Below, piece after piece: positions 59,179-64,000 of a stretch of DNA of 64,000 nt; within the stretch, counting starts at the first letter, position 1, and each line of letters opens with the position of its first letter. A model generated the notes under the pieces. The model was not told the origin of the DNA and made no database searches. It was given only the letters and a program-made list of their open reading frames with translations. The translations under genes were made by a program, and so were the position numbers. The stretch comes from Rhizobium rhizogenes (GTDB lineage: Bacteria; Pseudomonadota; Alphaproteobacteria; Rhizobiales; Rhizobiaceae). Location of the stretch: assembly GCF_002005205.3 (NCBI RefSeq), contig NZ_CP019701.2, positions 1 to 64,000 on the forward strand, read 5' to 3'.

Positions 59179-60980
59179 TTCGATTGCACCGGCTTTCGCT
59201 TGAACAGCCCTTTGAGATTGTCGAACAGTTCGATCTTGGCGCCATGGCGCTTCATGATGACGGCCTGCTGGCTGATGGAAAGCGTGTTGTTCCACGCCCA
59301 GTAGATGACCAGACCAGCCGGGAAGGAAGCCAGCATGAAGGTGAAGATCAGCGGCATCCAGGTGAAGATCATCGCCTGTGTCGGATCGGGCGGTGTCGGG
59401 TTCATGCGCATCTGCAGGAACATGGTGATGCCCATGATCAGCGGCCATACGCCGATCATCAGGAAATGCGGCACGTCGTAGGGCAGAAGGCCGAACAGGT
59501 TGAACAGCGATGTCGGATCGGGCGCGGAAAGGTCGTGGATCCAGCCGAAGAACGGTGCATGCCGCATTTCGATGGTGACGTAGATGACCTTGTAGAGCGC
59601 GAAGAAGACAGGGATCTGCAGCAGCATCGGCCAGCAGCCGGCCACCGGATTGATCTTCTCTTCCTTGTAGAGCTGCATCATCGCCTGCTGCATGGCCATG
59701 CGGTCATCGCCATGCTTGGCCTTGAGCTCTTCCATCTTCGGCTGCACGCGCTTCATGTTCGCCATGGAAGCATACTGCTTGCTGGCGAGCGGGAAGAAGA
59801 GCGCCTTGACCACGATGGTGGTGAGCAGGATCGCCACGCCGAAGTTGCCAAAATAACGGAAGAAGAAATCCATCATTTTGAACATCGGCTTGGTGATGAA
59901 GTAGAACCAGCCCCAGTCGATCAGAAGGTCGAACTTCGGAATGGAATATTCGGCTTCATAGCGGTCCACCAGCGGCACTTCCTTGGCGCCGGCAAAGACG
60001 AGGCTCTTCAGCTCGATGGACTGGCCGGGTTCGACCGTCATCGTGTCGCTCTTGAAATCGGCCTGGTAGCTCGGCTGATTACCGGTGATATGCGAGTAGC
60101 GGGTTTCGAACGGTGTCGTCTGCGGCGGAACGATGGCCGCGGCCCAGTACTTGTCGGTGATGCCGAGCCAGCCGCCGGTCGCCTTGGCAACCGTTACCGG
60201 CGCCTCTTCGACGTCCTTGTATTTTTCTTCCGTCAGGCTGCCGTCCTTGCCGGAGACGCCGAGGAAACCTTCATGGATGACGAAGACGGGCGGGATTGCC
60301 GGCTTGTTGTTGCGCGTCACGCGGCCGTAGGTGGCGAAGGAAATCGGTGCCTGGCCGGGGTTCTCGACCTTATCGGCGATCGAGATCATGTAATGCTCGT
60401 CGATCGATACGGTACGGGAGAAAACGACACCCTTGTCGTTGGTATAGGTAAGCGTGACGGGCGTGTTTTCCGTCAGCTTGTCGCCGCTCGAAAGCGTCCA
60501 GACGGTCGTCGGGCCGGGAACGCCGCCGACATCCGCCGCAGCGACGTAACCGAGCTCGGTGAAATAACCGTCCTTGGTGTCGGAGGGCGAAAACAGCGTG
60601 ATGATCGGGCTCGAGTCATCGACGGTCTCATGGTAGTCCTTGAGCCGGATGTCATCGAAACGGGCGCCGGTCAAATTGATCGAGCCGGCGATGGCGCTGG
60701 TGTCGATGGCGACGCGCTGGGTTCTTGCAATCGATTCTTCACGCGTCGCCGTTGCGGCGGCCTGCGTGGAGGAGGCGGGCGGTGCGCCTTCGACGGTCGC
60801 GCCGGGTGCGGCACCCGGTGCTGCCTGCTGTTGCTGCGTCGTCTGCTGCTGCGCCTGGCGGGCCTCTTCGGCGCGGCGCTGCTGCTCGATGCGCGGATTC
60901 ATGTACAGGAATTGCCAGGCTAGGACGATGACAACCGAAAGGGCTATCGCGATGAAGTAATTACGGTTCTTTTCCATCAT
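59175..60980 (-). CDS. yidC: Membrane protein insertase YidC
   Basis: A 601-residue Gram-negative YidC. N-terminal membrane segment (about 7-25, [15 protein letters not shown]), a Gln/Ala-rich linker (40-75), the large periplasmic domain, then the insertase core with five helices; [24 protein letters not shown] and [15 protein letters not shown] are core signatures. The hydrophilic-groove arginine is expected in the FFPLASKQY region. ATG 60980 overlaps the rnpA stop; ATG 60977 is alternate. yidD is not between rnpA and yidC. Confidence 0.97.
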   Translation of the reverse strand: MMEKNRNYFIAIALSVVIVLAWQFLYMNPRIEQQRRAEEARQAQQQTTQQQQAAPGAAPGATVEGAPPASSTQAAATATREESIARTQRVAIDTSAIAGSINLTGARFDDIRLKDYHETVDDSSPIITLFSPSDTKDGYFTELGYVAAADVGGVPGPTTVWTLSSGDKLTENTPVTLTYTNDKGVVFSRTVSIDEHYMISIADKVENPGQAPISFATYGRVTRNNKPAIPPVFVIHEGFLGVSGKDGSLTEEKYKDVEEAPVTVAKATGGWLGITDKYWAAAIVPPQTTPFETRYSHITGNQPSYQADFKSDTMTVEPGQSIELKSLVFAGAKEVPLVDRYEAEYSIPKFDLLIDWGWFYFITKPMFKMMDFFFRYFGNFGVAILLTTIVVKALFFPLASKQYASMANMKRVQPKMEELKAKHGDDRMAMQQAMMQLYKEEKINPVAGCWPMLLQIPVFFALYKVIYVTIEMRHAPFFGWIHDLSAPDPTSLFNLFGLLPYDVPHFLMIGVWPLIMGITMFLQMRMNPTPPDPTQAMIFTWMPLIFTFMLASFPAGLVIYWAWNNTLSISQQAVIMKRHGAKIELFDNLKGLFKRKPVQSK

Positions 60981-61360
60981 TCTTTCCTGGAGCGGGTCTC
61001 CTGGGACCGTTTCGGTTTCGCCGTTCCTTCAATGCGCTCGGCAAGGAGAGACTGAAGTTTCGGGAAGGCCGTATCGAGCACGTCCCTGCGGGCGACAATC
61101 ACATAGTCATGACCGGGCTTCATTGCGACCCCGGCAGAAAGCCTGACGGCTTCCTTGAGACGGCGGCGCATGCGATTTCGCTCGACCGCGTTGCCTTGTC
61201 TTTTTGTTACGGTAAAACCGACCCGAGGTTCGGTTTCCGGGGTTTTCCGGTCAAGCACTTCCAGAAGAAAGCTGCCCCCCCGCCGTTTTTCCCCTGCCTG
61301 AACGGCAAGAAACTCCGACCGGTTTTTAAGCCGGCCGGGTTGTTTTTTAGTCTCGCTCAT
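60977..61360 (-). CDS. rnpA: Ribonuclease P protein component
   Basis: A 127-residue basic protein that supports the RNase P ribozyme in 5' tRNA processing. The RNR motif [16 protein letters not shown], and [14 protein letters not shown] precede it. ATG 61360 (MSETKK) chosen; the longer frame reads through the end of rpmH. Its stop overlaps yidC in ATGA. Confidence 0.93.
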   Translation of the reverse strand: MSETKKQPGRLKNRSEFLAVQAGEKRRGGSFLLEVLDRKTPETEPRVGFTVTKRQGNAVERNRMRRRLKEAVRLSAGVAMKPGHDYVIVARRDVLDTAFPKLQSLLAERIEGTAKPKRSQETRSRKE

Positions 61361-61396
61361 GTGCCCACGACTTTCATCGGGCCACAGGCTCGGCAA

Positions 61397-61534
61397 TTAA
61401 GCCGACAGACGTGCGCGGCCGCGCGCACGGCGGGCTGCGAGAACCTTGCGGCCGCCGGCGGTAGCCATGCGGGCACGGAAACCATGACGACGCTTGCGAA
61501 CAAGCTTGGACGGTTGGTAGGTACGCTTCGACAT
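61397..61534 (-). CDS. rpmH: 50S ribosomal protein L34
   Basis: A 45-residue, Arg/Lys-rich protein reading [18 protein letters not shown] from the start, then [27 protein letters not shown] in pieces. L34 sequence is near invariant in bacteria. It is too short for a typical open-frame cutoff. It leads rpmH-rnpA-yidC-engB, 36 bases before rnpA. Confidence 0.97.
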   Translation of the reverse strand: MSKRTYQPSKLVRKRRHGFRARMATAGGRKVLAARRARGRARLSA

Positions 61535-61886
61535 TTATTTAATACCGCGGTGTGCGGCCCTTCTTGAATTTGCAACTATTTGCAAGAGCGTTTCGTTTTT
61601 TGCACGGCTAACCCCGCCTGGGCGAGCTTTCAATGGCCGAGCGTGCGCGGCTTATAAGGGCATAGGACGAGCAAAGTCAATTGCCGAAGGGGTTTTCGCG
61701 GTTCACCTTTTGCGGAAAACGCACGGCCCTCTGTTGCGCTGGCGGGTGGCGGGGCCTGATTCCCGCGCGCAATCGATAAAATCCGAAATTCTTTCTTAAC
61801 GCAGCATTGATAAATGTTGTGATGCGAAAAGTTATGCCAGCTTCCCATTTTTCGTCGTGCGGCTGGCTTTTGTTGGGGGAACGAAA
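61535..61886. other. 352-base divergent region between rpmH and the second chemoreceptor
   Basis: No credible gene. On the minus strand it contains the rpmH promoter (61652-61680) and a leader of about 110 bases, with two direct copies of ATTTGCAA at 61568-61575 and 61578-61585. On the plus strand it should include the chemoreceptor promoter, which I cannot locate with confidence. The AT-rich part is 61780-61850. Confidence 0.6.
61652..61680 (-). promoter_or_regulatory. Sigma70-type promoter for rpmH-rnpA-yidC-engB
   Basis: Reading the minus strand, -35 TTGACT (61680-61675) and -10 TTATAA (61657-61652) are separated by 17 bases. The start would fall about 110 bases before the rpmH ATG. Near-consensus for a highly expressed ribosomal-protein operon. 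Confidence 0.8.
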
Positions 61887-63914
61887 TTGAGAATTCGCGG
61901 TCGTATCAATCTTCTTGTCGGGCTGATGAGCCTCGTGGCCTGCACCATCGGCGGGCTGTCCATCTATGCGGTCAGCGAGTTCCGGGTGCGTACGGTCGCA
62001 TATGAAAAGGCCGCGGAGCGCGCCTACAAGGGCGAGGCGCTCAACCGTCTTGTCACGGCGGTCGTGATGGAGGCGCGCGGCGTATATGCCGCCCCCGATA
62101 TAACAAAGGCCGCACCCTTCGCGGATGGCATCGTCAAGAACCTCGACGCCATGGAAAAGCTGATCGGCACATGGACCCCTCTTGTTCCGGCGGAACAGAA
62201 GGCGGCCTTTGATAACCTCTCCAGCCGCTTCAAGGAATTCAAGGCATTCCGCCTGGAAACCGCGCGGCTTGCCCGTGAGGCCAGCCCGCAGGCGGCCAAC
62301 CTGCAGGGCAACAATGAGGCGAACCGCGCCAACCGCAAGGCCTATCAGGCCGAAATCGATGCGGTGGTGAAGAACGACATTGCCGAGCTTGAGGAGGTCA
62401 AGGCTGGCATAGACGGTTTTGTGACGACTACCTTCTGGCTGGTCATTATCGTCACCGGCAGCGGCATATTGGCCGGCGCTGCGTTCGGTCTCTATATCGG
62501 CGCGCGTCAGCTGAGCGCACCCATCCGCAGGGTTTCACAGGTCATGAATGCCGTGGCGGACGGAAATCTGGACGCGGATGTGCCCTATCTCGGCCAGAAC
62601 GACGAAATCGGCGAAATGGCCGCTGCCGTCGAGGTCTTCAAGAAGAACGGTCGCGAAGTACGCCGCATGAATGCGCAGGAAACCGCCATGCGTGCCAAGA
62701 GCGATGATCTGCAGGCCGGCATGGCCATCGTTGTTGATGCCGCGGCAGGGGGTGATTTCAGCCGCCGCATCAACAAGGATTACGGCGACGAAAACCTCAA
62801 CCGCTTTGCTGCAACGATCAACGCCCTGCTCATCGGAGTGGACAATGGTGTCTCCGAGACCAGCCGTGTCATCGAGGGGCTGGCACGGGGCGACCTGACG
62901 GAAAAGATGGATGGCGAGTTCCGTGGTGTGTTCGCCGAGCTCCAGTCCAACGTCAACCAGACGCTGGCCAAGCTGCGCGAAACGATGCGCGAGGTGCGCA
63001 GCAGCACGGAAGGTATCAGCGGGAATGCCAACGAGCTGCGTTCGGCGGCCGATGACCTCTCGAAGCGGACGGAACAGCAGGCCGCGGCGCTGGAGGAGAC
63101 CTCCGCTGCTCTGGACGAGATCACCGCCGTGGTCCGCAACTCCACCGATCGCGCGCAGGAAGCCAGTGCCATGGTTGCCGAAACCAAGCAGAAGACGGAA
63201 GAATCCGCCAATGTCGTGCGCGATGCCGTCTCTGCCATGGATCGCATCGAGCACGCCTCGCGCGAAATCAGCCAGATCATCAACGTCATTGACGAGATCG
63301 CCTTCCAGACGAACCTTCTGGCACTGAATGCGGGTGTGGAAGCCGCCCGCGCCGGCGAGGCGGGCAAAGGCTTTGCCGTCGTCGCGCAGGAGGTTCGTGA
63401 GCTGGCACAGCGTTCCGCAACGGCTGCGAAGGATATCAAGGCGCTGATCACGAAGTCCGGCGAAGAGGTGGGACGTGGCGTGTCGCTGGTGCAGAAGACG
63501 GGTAGCGCACTGAGCGAGATCGAGACGCGCGTCCTGTCGATCAATGACCACATCCATTCGATAGCCACGGCGGCGCGGGAGCAGTCCACGGGATTGCACG
63601 AGGTCAATACCGCGATCAACCAGATGGACCAGGTGACCCAGCGCAATGCGGCCATGGTGGAGGAGACCTCGGCGGCGACGCACAAGCTGAGCAGCGAGGC
63701 GGAGCATCTCGTCACCCTGGTGTCGCGCTTCAAGGTCGGTGTCGAGGACGCCCAGATCCGCACCCGCATGGAGCAGCCCATGCGGCCCGTTGCCGTATCC
63801 GGCAGGGCGGCCGCGGTGGCTTCCCCGGCCCGCACATTGATGAACAGCGTCAGCCGCGCTCTCAATGCGCAACCGGCCGCCGTGCCGGCGCAGGGAGACT
63901 GGCAGGAGTTCTAA
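61887..63914 (+). CDS. Methyl-accepting chemotaxis protein with helical ligand domain and tandem HAMP
   Basis: A 675-residue chemoreceptor. TM1 (about 5-28), a periplasmic helical bundle of about 150 residues (no dCACHE motifs), TM2 (about 180-204), a HAMP and a HAMP-like repeat ([48 protein letters not shown]), and the signalling hairpin ([31 protein letters not shown], interrupted). It ends GDWQEF, again a tether-like pentapeptide. TTG at 61887 has GGGGGA six bases upstream; no ATG start is possible near this point. Confidence 0.9.
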   Translation: MRIRGRINLLVGLMSLVACTIGGLSIYAVSEFRVRTVAYEKAAERAYKGEALNRLVTAVVMEARGVYAAPDITKAAPFADGIVKNLDAMEKLIGTWTPLVPAEQKAAFDNLSSRFKEFKAFRLETARLAREASPQAANLQGNNEANRANRKAYQAEIDAVVKNDIAELEEVKAGIDGFVTTTFWLVIIVTGSGILAGAAFGLYIGARQLSAPIRRVSQVMNAVADGNLDADVPYLGQNDEIGEMAAAVEVFKKNGREVRRMNAQETAMRAKSDDLQAGMAIVVDAAAGGDFSRRINKDYGDENLNRFAATINALLIGVDNGVSETSRVIEGLARGDLTEKMDGEFRGVFAELQSNVNQTLAKLRETMREVRSSTEGISGNANELRSAADDLSKRTEQQAAALEETSAALDEITAVVRNSTDRAQEASAMVAETKQKTEESANVVRDAVSAMDRIEHASREISQIINVIDEIAFQTNLLALNAGVEAARAGEAGKGFAVVAQEVRELAQRSATAAKDIKALITKSGEEVGRGVSLVQKTGSALSEIETRVLSINDHIHSIATAAREQSTGLHEVNTAINQMDQVTQRNAAMVEETSAATHKLSSEAEHLVTLVSRFKVGVEDAQIRTRMEQPMRPVAVSGRAAAVASPARTLMNSVSRALNAQPAAVPAQGDWQEF

Positions 63915-63933
63915 TGGAGCCGGCAGGCGGTTT

Positions 63934-63981
63934 TGCCTGAAACCCGCCATGCCTGAAACCCGCCATGCTTGAAACGCCGCC
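63934..63981. repeat. Three 16-base tandem repeat units after the chemoreceptor
   Basis: TGCCTGAAACCCGCCA occurs at 63934-63949 and exactly again at 63950-63965; a third degenerate unit, TGCTTGAAACGCCGCC, at 63966-63981 merges into the terminator stem. Confidence 0.8.
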
Positions 63982-63995
63982 TTCGGGCGGCGTTT
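63972..63995 (+). terminator. Intrinsic terminator after the second chemoreceptor
   Basis: AAACGCCGCC and GGCGGCGTTT are perfectly complementary around a TTCG tetraloop, with T-rich sequence at the edge. Confidence 0.85.
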
Positions 63996-64000
63996 GTTTA

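Noticed and set aside
59157..60923. Open frame of 588 codons on the plus strand
   Set aside because: Antisense to yidC; no domain, composition is a reverse-complement shadow.
62535..63950. Open frame of 471 codons on the minus strand
   Set aside because: Antisense to the second chemoreceptor; repetitive Leu/Arg/His composition from the reversed heptad-coded hairpin.

Overview
This window is a dense stretch of core chromosome from an alphaproteobacterium of the Rhizobiaceae, most probably Agrobacterium or a close relative. The evidence is the DnaA, RpoN, GlnD and Fur/Mur sequences, the ornithine-lipid genes olsB and olsA, an Hsp20 gene followed by a DUF1150 gene, and the block miaB-phoH-ybeY-corC-lnt-xre-metK-trmB. 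From memory the order resembles the dnaA-to-argB part of the Agrobacterium fabrum C58 circular chromosome; I could not align it. I see no insertion sequence, prophage, CRISPR array, rRNA or tRNA gene.

Layout. 0-7.6 kb: dnaA(+), then hemW-rdgB-rph(-) back to back with hrcA-grpE(+), then ptsN and hpf(-). 7.7-11.5 kb: rpoN, lptB, lptA, lptC(-), joining nitrogen/PTS regulation with LPS export. 11.7-16 kb: sppA, ihfB, a lapA-like gene, two RNA-methyltransferase-type genes and lspA(+). 16-19.3 kb: a hybrid histidine kinase and olsB, the latter behind a three-unit Pho-box-like array. 19.4-28.8 kb: mutS, glnD, murJ, a VOC protein, trpS and a universal stress protein. 29-41.2 kb: nfuA, tsaB, rimI, mur/fur, olsA, miaB, phoH, ybeY, corC, lnt, an XRE regulator, metK and trmB. 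41.2-43.4 kb: rbsK and rmuC(-). 43.5-46.2 kb: def, fmt, truA and arsC-like(+). 46.2-48.9 kb: dapD, dapE and an unknown membrane protein(-). 49-54.4 kb: a LOG-family gene, a dCACHE chemoreceptor, a nucleoside hydrolase, hsp20 and DUF1150. 54.4-59 kb: an EF-hand protein, a HAD nucleotidase, a DMT transporter, argB and a tiny orphan anti-sigma-like protein. 58.5-61.5 kb: rpmH-rnpA-yidC-engB(-) from a near-consensus sigma70-type promoter. 61.9-63.9 kb: a second chemoreceptor.

Functional themes. Translation is heavily represented: tRNA modification (tsaB, miaB, trmB, truA), fMet metabolism (fmt, def), RNA processing (rph, rnpA, ybeY), ribosome hibernation (hpf) and charging (trpS). Envelope biogenesis is the second theme: LptABC, LspA-Lnt lipoprotein maturation, MurJ, YidC and ornithine lipids. 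The third is global regulation: RpoN, PtsN, GlnD, Mur/Fur, IHF, HrcA and a hybrid kinase. rpmH-rnpA-yidC lies about 60 kb from dnaA, unlike the textbook dnaA-rpmH neighbourhood.

I did not find a convincing undescribed multi-gene system. The best leads are smaller: the Pho-box array before olsB, the anti-sigma-like protein that stops at its membrane anchor, the hybrid kinase with a degenerate extra receiver, the long palindrome before metK, and several rhizobial dispersed palindromic repeats.
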